A stretch of DNA of 39,170 bases, from positions 1-39,170 of the forward strand of contig SLNJ01000028.1 in the NCBI GenBank assembly GCA_007133065.1, read 5' to 3'. The notes under the pieces are model-generated. The model made no database searches, was not told where the DNA came from, and saw only the letters and a program-made list of their open reading frames with translations. This document shows, one piece after another, positions 6,833 to 14,797 of the stretch. Positions within the stretch are counted from its first letter, which is position 1. Each line of letters opens with the position of its first letter. The stretch is from Opitutales bacterium. Lineage in GTDB: Bacteria > Verrucomicrobiota > Verrucomicrobiia > Opitutales > Oceanipulchritudinaceae. A program made the position numbers and the translations under genes.

Positions 6833-7873
6833 CTAAAATTTGCCCGTTCGGGATTCGAAGTGAGTCGGTTTGCCGAGAAGCGGACCACCCTCGAGCAAGT
6901 GCTTGGCGACGGCCTCGATCATCTCATCCGGGCCGACGGTCAACGGACCGAACAGTTCGACCGATTTGGCAGGATTGCTCAACCACGCGGTCTCGGACTC
7001 CACGCCGGTGAAGGCCGGCTCCTTTCCGAAGATCTCGCCGAACCGCTGCGCAAGGTCGCGCACTTTGAGAATTTCGGGGCCGGTCACATTCAGCACGAAG
7101 GGAGGCGTCGCCACGTGATCGAACGCCTGGATCGTGCGCGCGATGGCGTCGCCCTGCCAGATGATATTAACCGATCCCGTGCTCACGTCCACGGGATTTC
7201 CGGCAAGCACCTGCTGGGCAATGTCCACAAGCACTCCGTAGCGCAGGTCGATCGCATAGTTCAGACGAATCAGCGCCATGGGGATGCTGTGTTTTCTGGA
7301 GAAATACGTAAACACCCGCTCCCGGCCGACGCATGAGTTCCCATAGTCGCCGGCCGGACCGATCTCGTCCGCTTCCGTCGAGCCTCCGCTCGACTCGGGA
7401 ACAAACGGGTAGACGCATCCGGTGGAAAGGGCGACGATGCGCGACCGCTTGTATCGCTCCGAGACGTACGCGGGCAAGACCGCGTTCATGGCCCAACTCA
7501 ACTCCGGCCGGGATGCCGTTCCAAATTTCTGGCCGGCCAAAAACAGAATGTTCGCACACTCCGGCAATGCCTCCACATCGCCCGGCTCCATCAAGTCGGC
7601 GAGGATCGTTTCCACGCCATAGCCATCCAACCGCGCACGCACGTCCGGATCGGAGAAACGCGCCACACCGAATACCCGCCGACGCTGCCCCAGTTCATCG
7701 AACCCGCGCAACAGCATGCGGGCCGTCGAGGGGCCCATCTTGCCGCCAACACCGAGGAGCATGACGTCCCCTTCCAGACTCCATAATGTCTCCAGCACCC
7801 CGGACGTGGGACGGGAGAAGATTTCATCAATTGCTTCGTGGGGCATCTCGGATCGTTCGTTTCCTGGTTTCAT
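6833..7873 (-). CDS. NAD-dependent epimerase/dehydratase family protein
   Basis: 346 residues from the ATG at 7873 (a second ATG at 7846 is also possible, with AGGAAA upstream of it). The Rossmann motif is VMLLGVGGKMGPSTARML, followed by NILFLAGQKFG and VALSTGCVYPF, as in extended SDRs. The active-site stretch reads GDYGNSCVGRERVF: the tyrosine is kept (Tyr177), but the position of the catalytic lysine in YxxxK holds Cys181. Reaction by the standard epimerase mechanism is therefore doubtful, although the neighbouring sequence is well preserved. The stop is one base from the start of the DapA-like gene, so the two are translated from one message. It probably acts on the same sugar-type substrate pathway. 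Confidence 0.88.
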   Translation of the reverse strand: MKPGNERSEMPHEAIDEIFSRPTSGVLETLWSLEGDVMLLGVGGKMGPSTARMLLRGFDELGQRRRVFGVARFSDPDVRARLDGYGVETILADLMEPGDVEALPECANILFLAGQKFGTASRPELSWAMNAVLPAYVSERYKRSRIVALSTGCVYPFVPESSGGSTEADEIGPAGDYGNSCVGRERVFTYFSRKHSIPMALIRLNYAIDLRYGVLVDIAQQVLAGNPVDVSTGSVNIIWQGDAIARTIQAFDHVATPPFVLNVTGPEILKVRDLAQRFGEIFGKEPAFTGVESETAWLSNPAKSVELFGPLTVGPDEMIEAVAKHLLEGGPLLGKPTHFESRTGKF

Positions 7874-7996
7874 CGGTAACGCCGGACACGACGTTCGCAC
7901 TCTGAACCGATCCGGGCAATTCTTTTACGACCGCCTGCAGCATTATCCCTGCACCCGGCATTCGATACGCAGGGGGCGCCGTCCACGAACCGCGGC

Positions 7997-8081
7997 TGGT
8001 GCCCGGGGCGGGGGTCGAACCCGCACTCCTTTCGGAACAGGATCCTAAATCCTGCGCGTCTGCCAATTCCGCCACCCGGGC
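7997..8081 (-). tRNA. tRNA-Leu, anticodon UAG
   Basis: The minus strand folds as a class II tRNA of 85 nt including an encoded CCA. The acceptor stem is GCCCGGG (8081-8075) paired with CCCGGGC (8007-8001), followed by the discriminator A and CCA at 8000-7997. The anticodon stem CAGGA/TCCTG encloses the loop TTTAGGA, giving anticodon TAG, which reads CUA/CUN leucine codons. A variable arm (TGTTCCGAAAGGAGT region) and a T arm GCGGGTTCGACCCCCGC are present. It stands alone between the epimerase-like gene and the dehydrogenase gene. Confidence 0.96.
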
Positions 8082-8136
8082 TGTCGCAGCCTTCCCGGCG
8101 GGAAACCCGTCGATTCCGATCCGCGATCCACAATCG

Positions 8137-8164
8137 AAGCTAGAACGGGCCCCGAAAAAGTCAA
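8137..8164 (-). promoter_or_regulatory. Likely sigma-70-type promoter for tRNA-Leu
   Basis: On the minus strand, TTGACT (8164-8159) and TAGCTT (8142-8137) are separated by 16 bp and lie about 55 bp before the tRNA 5' end. The -35 box is near consensus and the -10 box is moderate. A short inverted repeat TTCCCG-G-CGGGAA (8092-8104) lies between the promoter and the tRNA and could affect leader processing. Confidence 0.45.
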
Positions 8165-8232
8165 TTGTCCACGGAAGAACGATCGGGACCGCACGCAAAG
8201 AGGATTGCGTACCGAACCGCTTCGCATTGAGA

Positions 8233-9693
8233 ATGCGTGGTATGACCGCACCCTCCTCAGCCCTGCGCGACCTGCTTGCCCAACTGCCCCCGGAATCCGT
8301 GCTTACCGACGACGAATCGCGGTTCCGGGCGTCGTTTGACAACCTCCGACTCTCCGTGCTCCCCGAGGCGGTCGTTCGTCCCCGCGATGAATCGGAGATC
8401 GAGGCCGTGCTCGCGCTTGCCAACCGGGATGGCATCGCGGTCACCCCGCGCGGCGCCGGAAGCGCAACGACCGGGGCGGCCACACCGGTACGGGGTGGAT
8501 GGGTGCTGGATCTGAGCCACTGGCGCAATCTGCATATCGACACCCGGCAGGGCTACGCCTACGCCCAGCCAGGAGTAACGGTTGCGGAACTGCAGGACTC
8601 GGCAGCCAAACAAGGCTGGTTTTATCCCCCCGACCCGGGAAGCCGGGCCTATGCCACCCTCGGCGGAACCATCGCCACCAACGCCGGGGGCATGCGCGGC
8701 GCCAAATACGGCGTCACCCGCGACTATGTACTCGCGCTCGAGGGATTTATGCCAACCGGCGAATGGGTCCGCTGGGGCGCGGACCTCAGGAAATTCGCCT
8801 CGGGATACAACGTGCGCGATCTCTGGATCGGATCGGAGGGTGCGCTCGGGATCATCACCGGCGCCGTGCTGCGCCTGGTCCCCAAACCCAAGGCCCGCGC
8901 CACCATGCTCGCCGGATACCCGGATGAGAAGACCGCATTGCGCGCGGTGCGCCGCATCGTTCGATCGCGTCTCAACCCCAGTATTCTCGAGTTTCTCGAT
9001 CGCCAAACCGTCGCATGCGCCCTCCGGCACCTGGAGCACAATCCCTCCATCCCCCGCCCTCCGCGCTCGTTTCCGCGGCGCACCATGGCGCTCCTCCTCG
9101 TCGAATGCGACGGAGACCCCTCGGTCGTCGCCGCAACGCACGAACGGCTTCAGCGTCTCCTCGAACCCGGGAGCATCTCCCAGGCAAGCGCCCGAACCCC
9201 CCGCACCGCCGAACGGCTCTGGGCAATCCGGCGCAACTGCAGCCACGCCATGTTTCAAATGGGGGATTCGAAGATCAACGAAGACATCGTTGTTCCCCTC
9301 GACAGCCAGCCCGAACTGATCCAACTCACCCTCGAACTGAATCAACGCACCGGCCTCGCCACCCCCACCTTCGGACACGCAGCCGACGGCAACTTCCACG
9401 TCCACGTGATGTTCAACCGCGCCGACACCGACCAGCGCGCCAGGGCCGACGAGGCCATCGACACCATCATGGCACATGTCGTGGGAACAGGCGGCGCGAT
9501 CACCGGAGAACACGGTGTCGGACTCGCGAAATCTCCGTTCCTCAGCCTCCAGCACTCCGATGCGGAGATCCGCGCAATGCGCGCAATCAAGGACGCCCTC
9601 GATCCCAGAGGCATCCTCAACCCCGGAAAAGTCTTCGAACCGTTCCGGGTGGGGGAACACCCGCGCGTCGACGCCAGAATGCCCTGGGATTAG
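8233..9693 (+). CDS. FAD-linked D-2-hydroxy-acid dehydrogenase, GlcD-like
   Basis: 486 residues from the ATG at 8233 (a second ATG at 8242 is as likely). The open frame continues upstream through the tRNA gene, which must be false. The FAD-binding PCMH domain spans about 40-220 (PRGAGSATTGAATPV, TLGGTIATNAGGMRG, ASGYNVRDLWIGSEG). The C-terminal FAD-oxidase domain contains FGHAADGNFHVHVMF (metal-binding histidines) and ITGEHGVGLAK, both typical of glycolate oxidase subunit GlcD and D-lactate dehydrogenases. Such enzymes oxidise D-lactate, glycolate or similar acids and pass electrons to quinone or a partner flavoprotein/Fe-S protein. No glcE/glcF partner lies beside it, which favours a single-subunit D-lactate-type enzyme. 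Substrate choice is inferred only. Confidence 0.93.
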   Translation: MRGMTAPSSALRDLLAQLPPESVLTDDESRFRASFDNLRLSVLPEAVVRPRDESEIEAVLALANRDGIAVTPRGAGSATTGAATPVRGGWVLDLSHWRNLHIDTRQGYAYAQPGVTVAELQDSAAKQGWFYPPDPGSRAYATLGGTIATNAGGMRGAKYGVTRDYVLALEGFMPTGEWVRWGADLRKFASGYNVRDLWIGSEGALGIITGAVLRLVPKPKARATMLAGYPDEKTALRAVRRIVRSRLNPSILEFLDRQTVACALRHLEHNPSIPRPPRSFPRRTMALLLVECDGDPSVVAATHERLQRLLEPGSISQASARTPRTAERLWAIRRNCSHAMFQMGDSKINEDIVVPLDSQPELIQLTLELNQRTGLATPTFGHAADGNFHVHVMFNRADTDQRARADEAIDTIMAHVVGTGGAITGEHGVGLAKSPFLSLQHSDAEIRAMRAIKDALDPRGILNPGKVFEPFRVGEHPRVDARMPWD

Positions 9694-9770
9694 CAGGAAC
9701 GCGGCGAAGTATTCCCGGCGAAAACAACCACCGTTATCGGAAAAGCAGTGCTCGTGAGCATCAAGCCTCA

Positions 9771-9796
9771 AAAAAACGACCTCAATATCGTTTTTT
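9771..9796. terminator. Possible bidirectional terminator hairpin
   Basis: AAAAAACGA (9771-9779) pairs perfectly with TCGTTTTTT (9788-9796) across an 8-nt loop. The stem is mostly A:T, so it is weak, but it gives a U-run at the end of the dehydrogenase transcript and sits in an unusually A/T-rich gap. Confidence 0.45.
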
Positions 9797-9836
9797 CCCT
9801 TGCTACGGCCCCCGATGTCTTTAGTTTTTCTAATAA

Positions 9837-9855
9837 TATAATCCTTTAAAGGAGG
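9837..9855 (+). promoter_or_regulatory. Consensus -10 box and very strong Shine-Dalgarno ahead of nrdG-like gene
   Basis: A perfect TATAAT lies at 9837-9842 and AAAGGAGG at 9848-9855, with 9 nt before the ATG at 9865. No good -35 box is seen at 16-18 bp, and the -10 is too close to the Shine-Dalgarno for a long leader, so the AT-rich match could be chance. The Shine-Dalgarno is the strongest in the window; most genes here have weak ones. Confidence 0.5.
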
Positions 9856-9864
9856 CTGTATCTA

Positions 9865-10617
9865 ATGAAAATAGGAGGATTTCGAAAGTGCTCGGAGGTC
9901 GATTTTCCGGGAAGAACGGCAGCGGTTGTGTTTCTACAAGGCTGCAATTGGCGATGTCCCTATTGCCGTACCGCATCGCTGGTCGTACCGCAGTGTTTCA
10001 ACGATCCCATTCCCGAGGAAGAAGTACTGCGGTATCTGCGCCGCAACCGCTCTCGCATCCGGTCGGTGGTGATCACGGGAGGCGAGCCGACGATTCACGC
10101 CGACCTGCCGGAGTTTCTTGCCAAGCTTCGCGCATTGAAGCTCGCGATCAAGCTCGATACGAACGGGTCCCAGCCGGATATGCTCAGAGAGGTCTTCCGG
10201 GATCGGTTGGTCGATTACGTCGCCATGGACGTGAAGGCGCCGCTCCGCAACTACGCGCAGGCGGTGGGCAAGCAGGTTGACGTGGAAGCGGTGCGCGCAA
10301 GCATCTTCCTGGTGAAGAACGCGGGGGTCGCCCATGAGTTTCGCACGACGGTCGTCCCGGGTCTCCACACGCTCAACGAGATCAAGGAGCTCTCCAACCT
10401 CGTTCGCGGGGCGGATTATTTCGTGTTGCAAGGTTACGATTCGTCGCACGCTTCGCGGGATGACTTCCGGAACCGGGTGGGATTCACGCGCAAATCACTG
10501 GAGGGAATGCGCAAGCATTTTACGAGGAAGGTAAAACGGTTCGAGGTACGAGGGACGGAACATGCGGCCAGCGAACCGGAGATCGAGGCGGCCGATGCTC
10601 ACCAGATCGCCGTCTGA
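9865..10617 (+). CDS. nrdG: Anaerobic ribonucleotide reductase activase-type radical SAM protein
   Basis: 250 residues. The radical SAM [4Fe-4S] motif is CNWRCPYC (Cys27, Cys31, Cys34; CX3CX2C), preceded by VDFPGRTAAVVFLQGC as in NrdG2/PflA-like activases, and VVITGGEPTIH is the SAM-binding GGEP motif. The length and the YVAMDVKAPL and LQGY segments fit the anaerobic ribonucleoside-triphosphate reductase activating protein family. It would reductively cleave SAM to install a glycyl radical on a partner such as NrdD. No glycyl-radical partner lies in the window, so the target is unproven. It is preceded by a strong AAAGGAGG site and ends 12 bp from a convergent SDR gene. Its presence suggests at least facultative anaerobic life. 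Confidence 0.85.
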   Translation: MKIGGFRKCSEVDFPGRTAAVVFLQGCNWRCPYCRTASLVVPQCFNDPIPEEEVLRYLRRNRSRIRSVVITGGEPTIHADLPEFLAKLRALKLAIKLDTNGSQPDMLREVFRDRLVDYVAMDVKAPLRNYAQAVGKQVDVEAVRASIFLVKNAGVAHEFRTTVVPGLHTLNEIKELSNLVRGADYFVLQGYDSSHASRDDFRNRVGFTRKSLEGMRKHFTRKVKRFEVRGTEHAASEPEIEAADAHQIAV

Positions 10618-10629
10618 GCGCAGCTCCAT

Positions 10630-11307
10630 CTATACGCTGAGGGGCGCGCCATTGTCCTGTGGTCCGAGCTGCAAAATAAACGGTCCCGCCCGCTCGGCCC
10701 ATTTCTCCGGGGATGGAGCGGAGGCGGCCCCGGCGCCGAAGCAACTGCGCAGCATCGCGGTGTCAATCACACCCGGATTGAGCGGGACGGCGGCAAGACC
10801 GTCGGGGAGTTCTTCCGCGAGTGCGCGTGTCATTCCCTCGATCCCCCACTTTGTGGCGCAATACGGGGCAACCTCCGGCGAAACGCTTCGCCCCCATCCC
10901 GAACTCAGATTCACGATGACCCCCTGCCCGGATTCCGACATGGCGGGCAGAAACGCGCGAATGACGTAAAACACCCCCTTCAGGTTGACATCGACGACCC
11001 GGTCGAAGACGTCCACCGGCACCTGCCACAGCGGCGCGTTCTCGTTGATCACCCCGGCGTTGTTGACGAGGATCGCCGGAGGTTCTCCGGTTTCCACAAC
11101 CCGCCGCGCCCATGCATCAACAGCGGCGGAATCGGTAACATCGACCCGCTCGAAGCAATGGGGCTCGCCGAAGCTTTTCCGCAAGTCAGCGAGGGCTCCG
11201 GCGTCACGTCCGCATCCGAGCACGGTGTGCCCGTCGGCGACAAACCAGGCGGCGAGGGCGCGGCCGAGGCCGTGCGTCAGACCCGTAATCACAATTCGCT
11301 TAGCCAT
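10630..11307 (-). CDS. Short-chain dehydrogenase/reductase (classical SDR)
   Basis: 225 residues from the ATG at 11307; the frame is open far upstream, but that part lies antisense to the next gene and is not protein-like. TGLTHGLGRA (8-17) is the TGxxxGxG cofactor loop, NNAG is at 82-85, the catalytic serine is in NLSSGWG (about 135), and Tyr149-x3-Lys153 (YCATK) completes the triad. LNPGVIDTAML follows as in many oxidoreductases. It is a cytoplasmic NAD(P)H-dependent reductase of unknown substrate. It is divergent from the metallohydrolase gene with 96 bp between starts, and convergent with the radical SAM gene. Confidence 0.92.
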   Translation of the reverse strand: MAKRIVITGLTHGLGRALAAWFVADGHTVLGCGRDAGALADLRKSFGEPHCFERVDVTDSAAVDAWARRVVETGEPPAILVNNAGVINENAPLWQVPVDVFDRVVDVNLKGVFYVIRAFLPAMSESGQGVIVNLSSGWGRSVSPEVAPYCATKWGIEGMTRALAEELPDGLAAVPLNPGVIDTAMLRSCFGAGAASAPSPEKWAERAGPFILQLGPQDNGAPLSV

Positions 11308-11403
11308 GCTCCCAACGTGCAACGCCGCCGGCTCGGATGCAATCCATTCAGCCCTAAACTTGCGCGGAGTGCGACATTCCGATTCCCTTGTTGTCGAACC
11401 ACC

Positions 11404-12195
11404 ATGGATATCATCTTTCTTGGAACTGGGACCTCGCAGGGCGTGCCGATGATCGCACAATCGGCGCACGTCGGCGGCGCCGACCTCGACCTCGGCAATC
11501 CGAAGAACTGGCGGACCCGTACGAGTGCCCATGTGATCGTGGGAAAAACCCACATCCAAATTGACGCAGCGCAGGAATTCCGGCTGCAGTGCCTGCACAA
11601 TCAGATCGAACAGATCGACCTCTTCATTCTGACGCACGGGCATGCCGACCACATTCTCGGTATGGACGACCTGCGCCGGTTCTGCGATCTCCGGGATGGG
11701 ATCGCGCTCCCGGTTTACAGCACGCGCGAGGGATTGGAAAGGGTCCGGGAGATCTACCCGTACGCCATTCGCAGCAAACCTGAGTTCGCCGGCTATCCCG
11801 CTTTCTCCCTTCGCGAAATACCCGAGTCCCTCGCACTCCCGGACGGAACGATCCGGCATACCCTGCTGCCACACGGCCGGACATCCGTCCTCGGCCTCAT
11901 CTTCGAAGAACACTCCAGCGGTAGAAAACTCGCTTATTACACCGATTGTGCCCGCGTGGACTCCGCCCAGCGCGAGCTCGCCCGCGGCGCCGACGTGCTC
12001 GTGCTCGATGCCCTGCGGCCGACCCCGCACCCCACCCATCTCTCCGTCTCGGAAGCTGTAGAAGTCGCCCGTGACATCGGCGCCGGCCAGACCTGGTTCA
12101 CCCATATGACATTCATGATCGATGCGCAGTCCCATGGTCGGGAACTCCCTCCCGGAATGGATTTCGCATGGGACGGGTTGCAGATCCATCTCTAG
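11404..12195 (+). CDS. Metallo-beta-lactamase-fold hydrolase, PhnP-like
   Basis: 263 residues from the ATG at 11404. MDIIFLGTGTSQGVPMI is the N-terminal strand-loop seen in PhnP and related phosphodiesterases, and THGHADHILGMDDLRRF holds the HxHxDH metal site (His78, His80, Asp82, His83). Further ligands are likely in LLPHG, YYTDC and WFTHMTF. The family hydrolyses cyclic phosphate esters, for example phosphoribosyl 1,2-cyclic phosphate, in the cytoplasm. No phn genes are nearby, so a general cyclic phosphodiesterase function is safer than phosphonate use. It is divergently arranged with an SDR gene. Confidence 0.9.
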   Translation: MDIIFLGTGTSQGVPMIAQSAHVGGADLDLGNPKNWRTRTSAHVIVGKTHIQIDAAQEFRLQCLHNQIEQIDLFILTHGHADHILGMDDLRRFCDLRDGIALPVYSTREGLERVREIYPYAIRSKPEFAGYPAFSLREIPESLALPDGTIRHTLLPHGRTSVLGLIFEEHSSGRKLAYYTDCARVDSAQRELARGADVLVLDALRPTPHPTHLSVSEAVEVARDIGAGQTWFTHMTFMIDAQSHGRELPPGMDFAWDGLQIHL

Positions 12196-12358
12196 TGCGG
12201 ATGCAGAATCGTATTGCTCCTGGAGGGGATCCGATTAAGGTACCATTGCAATATCGAGTAATGTTATCATGTTTATGTTGTAGCTGTGTGTTGCGGACCC
12301 TGCGTTCGCATCGCATGGCACCATCTCACCCATCGTTTTCAAGTCAGACTATCGAATT

Positions 12359-12937
12359 ATGGCACTGACACCATCGACAATGCTACCACTGGGAACCGCC
12401 GCCCCCAACTTCTCGTTGAACGATCCGGACGGGAACAAGGTGACGCTGCAGGATTTCGCAGATTCACCGGTACTGGTGGTCGCGTTCATTTGCAACCACT
12501 GCCCGTATGTCATCCATCTGAAGGAGTCGTTCGCGCAACTCGTGCGGGAGTACCAGGAGAAGGGCGTGGATTTCGTCGGGATCAATTCGAATGATCCGGA
12601 GAACTACCCGGACGACAATCCCGAGAAAATGAAGGAGGATATCGGGAATTACGAATACACATTCCCCTACCTCATCGACGACACCCAGAAGATCGCCAAG
12701 GCCTTCAAAGCCGCGTGCACCCCGGAATTCTACGTGTTCGACGGTGAGCGCAAGCTCGTCTATCGCGGACAGTTTGACGACAGCCGTCCGGGGAATGACA
12801 AACCGGTCACCGGCGCCGACCTGCGCGCGGCGATCGACGCCACGCTCGAGGGTCGTCCCGTCAGCCCGGATCAGAGTCCGGGCATGGGATGCAATATCAA
12901 GTGGAAGCCCGGCAATGAACCCGACTACTTCGGGTAG
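12359..12937 (+). CDS. Thioredoxin-fold (AhpC/TSA-like) redox protein with CNHCPYV motif
   Basis: 192 residues. The active site is ICNHCPYVIHLKESF (Cys45, Cys48; CxxC), followed by VDFVGINSNDPENYPDDNPE and CTPEFYVFDGERKLVYRGQF. This is the widespread CNHCP thioredoxin/redoxin family, cytoplasmic and without a signal peptide here. The length is normal. It probably reduces disulfides or peroxides, though members are rarely characterised. The gene is preceded by a 163-bp gap that is A/T-rich from 12236 to 12285 (probable promoter region, no clear -35/-10 pair) and ends 30 bp from the convergent tsf. Confidence 0.92.
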   Translation: MALTPSTMLPLGTAAPNFSLNDPDGNKVTLQDFADSPVLVVAFICNHCPYVIHLKESFAQLVREYQEKGVDFVGINSNDPENYPDDNPEKMKEDIGNYEYTFPYLIDDTQKIAKAFKAACTPEFYVFDGERKLVYRGQFDDSRPGNDKPVTGADLRAAIDATLEGRPVSPDQSPGMGCNIKWKPGNEPDYFG

Positions 12938-12958
12938 TCCGAATCCGCGACTTCGCGG
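12923..12958. terminator. Two hairpins at the convergent end of the redoxin gene and tsf
   Basis: GACTAC (12923-12928) and GTAGTC (12934-12939) form a perfect 6-bp stem with loop TTCGG, spanning the TAG stop. CCGCG (12945-12949) and CGCGG (12954-12958) form a second stem with loop ACTT. Neither has a T-run. They could end transcription from both sides or protect message ends. Confidence 0.4.
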
Positions 12959-12967
12959 TTCCTGTAT

Positions 12968-13561
12968 CTACTCGCCGACCTGGTAGCGGACGAATCGACG
13001 TACCACGATGTTCTCGCCGAGCGTTGCAATCTGCCCGGTGATCACGTCTTGTACCGTCTGATCGGGATCCTTCACGAAAGGCTGCTCGAGCATGCAAACC
13101 TGGGAGTAGATCTTGTCGATCTTGCCCTGGACGATCTTCTCGACAATCTCCTGAGGTTTCCCCTGCACGGACTCGGCCGCCACTTCCCGTTCGGCCGCGA
13201 GAAACGACTCAGGAATCCCATCGCGATCGACAAACTGGGGCGAGGCCGCCGCCACGTGCATGCAAAGATCCTTGGCAAGCGCCTGAAACGCTTCCGTCTT
13301 CGCCACGAAGTCGCTCTCGCAGTTCAATTCAAGGAGCACGCCGACCTTGCCGCCCAGGTGAACGTACGATTGAATCAGGCCCTCGGAGGCCTCCCGGCCG
13401 GATTTCTTCTCCGCGGTGGCCATCCCCTTCTTCCGAAGCAGTTTGATCGCGCCATCCATATCGCCGTCGGACTCGGATAGCGCTCTCTTGCAGTCCATCA
13501 GCCCGGCTCCGGTTCTGGCTCGAAGCTCTCCAACCATCTTTGCACTGATTGTCACACTCAT
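12968..13561 (-). CDS. tsf: Elongation factor Ts (short form)
   Basis: 197 residues from the ATG at 13561, with CGGAGA about 10 nt upstream. The N-terminal UBA-like segment and the EF-Tu contact motif are clear: VGELRARTGAGLMDCKRALS, then DGAIKLLRKKGM and LLELNCESDFVAKT. The protein catalyses GDP/GTP exchange on EF-Tu in the cytoplasm. It is the short form (about 200 residues, as in Thermus), rather than the 280-residue E. coli type: one core subdomain is missing. It follows rpsB by 104 bp on the same strand, the classic order. The pyrH and frr genes that often follow are absent, since the next gene is convergent. Confidence 0.97.
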   Translation of the reverse strand: MSVTISAKMVGELRARTGAGLMDCKRALSESDGDMDGAIKLLRKKGMATAEKKSGREASEGLIQSYVHLGGKVGVLLELNCESDFVAKTEAFQALAKDLCMHVAAASPQFVDRDGIPESFLAAEREVAAESVQGKPQEIVEKIVQGKIDKIYSQVCMLEQPFVKDPDQTVQDVITGQIATLGENIVVRRFVRYQVGE

Positions 13562-13665
13562 GTCTATGTTTTCTCCGCTCTGTGTTGAAATTGCATCGGC
13601 ACCGGCACCCGGCCGGCGCCCGAATCCGTCGTGCGCGCTCCCGTGTATTGCCCGGACGGCGCGGT

Positions 13666-14502
13666 TCAGCCCTCGCTGTCCGTGGAATAATGCTCCGGGA
13701 TCTCCTCCTCCTCTTCGCTGGTGCGACGACGGGAGGTGACAGGAAGCTGTTCCTCGGTGATCGCGTCCTCGCGGGCAAGGGGCGCAACCGTGGCACGCGG
13801 CACCGCCGACTGAGCACTGTCGCGCCGAGCCAGTCCGGTCTGGACCGCCTCCATGATCACTTCGGTGATGACACGAATGCTCTTGATCGAATCGTCGTTC
13901 CCCGGAATCGGATAATCGAGTAGGGTGGGATCTGAATTTGTGTCGACGAGTCCGATCACCGGAATTTTGAGGCGGTTGGCCTCCGCCACAGCGATCTGTT
14001 CGTTCCTGGTATCGACAACGAACATGGCGGCGGGAATTTCCGGCATTTCCAGGATGCCTTCGAAGTTTCGATGCATCCGGTCCATCTCCCGCCGGATGGC
14101 CGACGATTCCTTTTTGCGCATCTTCGCCAACGTCCCATCCGCTTCCATCGCAAGATACTGCTTGTACTTCTCGATCGAACGCTTGATTGTAGAGAAATTG
14201 GTCAACGTGCCACCCATCCACCGGTTTGCGGCAAATGGCATCTGGCAGGCGGTCGCAGATTCGCGGACGATCTCCTCGGCCTGGCGCTTGGTCCCGACGA
14301 AGAGCACCTGCTTGCCTTCCGCAGCGAGCTGTTCAACGAACTCAGCAGCCCGTTCGAGCAGAGCGAAGCTCTGCTCCAGGTCGATGACCGAAATGCCGCT
14401 TCGGTTGGCGTAAACGTATTTCTTTGAACGCGGGTTGAATCGGCGCAACTGGTGCCCGAAATGAACCCCCGCGTCGAGGAGGTCTTTGATTGTAATATTC
14501 AT
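13666..14502 (-). CDS. rpsB: Small ribosomal subunit protein uS2
   Basis: 278 residues. MNITIKDLLDAGVHFGHQ, RFNPRSKKYVYANRSGISVIDL, QVLFVGTKRQA, NRWMGGTLTNFSTI and IPVIGLVDTNSDPTLLDYPI are diagnostic uS2 signatures in order. The core ends near residue 230 (NDDSIKSIRVI). A C-terminal extension of about 45 acidic residues (SRRRTSEEEEEIPEHYSTD) follows; such tails vary between phyla. It binds late to the 30S head-body junction near bS21 and uS1. It is first in the rpsB-tsf pair. A regulatory leader would be expected in the 295-bp gap upstream. Confidence 0.98.
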   Translation of the reverse strand: MNITIKDLLDAGVHFGHQLRRFNPRSKKYVYANRSGISVIDLEQSFALLERAAEFVEQLAAEGKQVLFVGTKRQAEEIVRESATACQMPFAANRWMGGTLTNFSTIKRSIEKYKQYLAMEADGTLAKMRKKESSAIRREMDRMHRNFEGILEMPEIPAAMFVVDTRNEQIAVAEANRLKIPVIGLVDTNSDPTLLDYPIPGNDDSIKSIRVITEVIMEAVQTGLARRDSAQSAVPRATVAPLAREDAITEEQLPVTSRRRTSEEEEEIPEHYSTDSEG

Positions 14503-14797
14503 GTCTTATCGAACCCGTCCCGCCGGGAGGGGCAGCCGAATACGGTGAAACGGCTTGTGATTTTCAGGTTGATGGTCTTGCGTTCGATCGGTGCCACGAG
14601 CCGAGCCGTGCGCACGAAAGGGCCAATCTCATAGATCCCGGACCGACCATGGCAAGAACATTCTTGAATAAATGCCGCTGCGCCGCCGGCGATTGCATGG
14701 ACCCCGCGCCAACGCCGTCCGGGATGCGACGCCCTCCGGAGTCGCTCCCGACAAGGCGTCGGCGTGAAACGCCCGCCTCCGTCCGAATCCGCTCCGT
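14503..14797. other. Intergenic region between divergent rpsB and the DUF456 gene
   Basis: 295 bp without a convincing gene. It must hold the rpsB promoter and leader on one strand and a DUF456-operon promoter on the other. I see no clear -35/-10 pair. CAAGAA-CA-TTCTTG (14653-14666) is an inverted repeat that could be an operator or leader hairpin. Confidence 0.4.

Noticed and set aside
7999-8232. N-terminal extension of the FAD-linked dehydrogenase
   Set aside because: This stretch includes most of the tRNA-Leu gene and lacks family similarity; the real start is at 8233 or 8242.
8257-9771. Long minus-strand open frame antisense to the FAD-linked dehydrogenase
   Set aside because: The sense protein has strong FAD and metal motifs; the antisense frame has no recognisable motif and a GC-rich, Gly/His/Val-heavy composition typical of a shadow frame.
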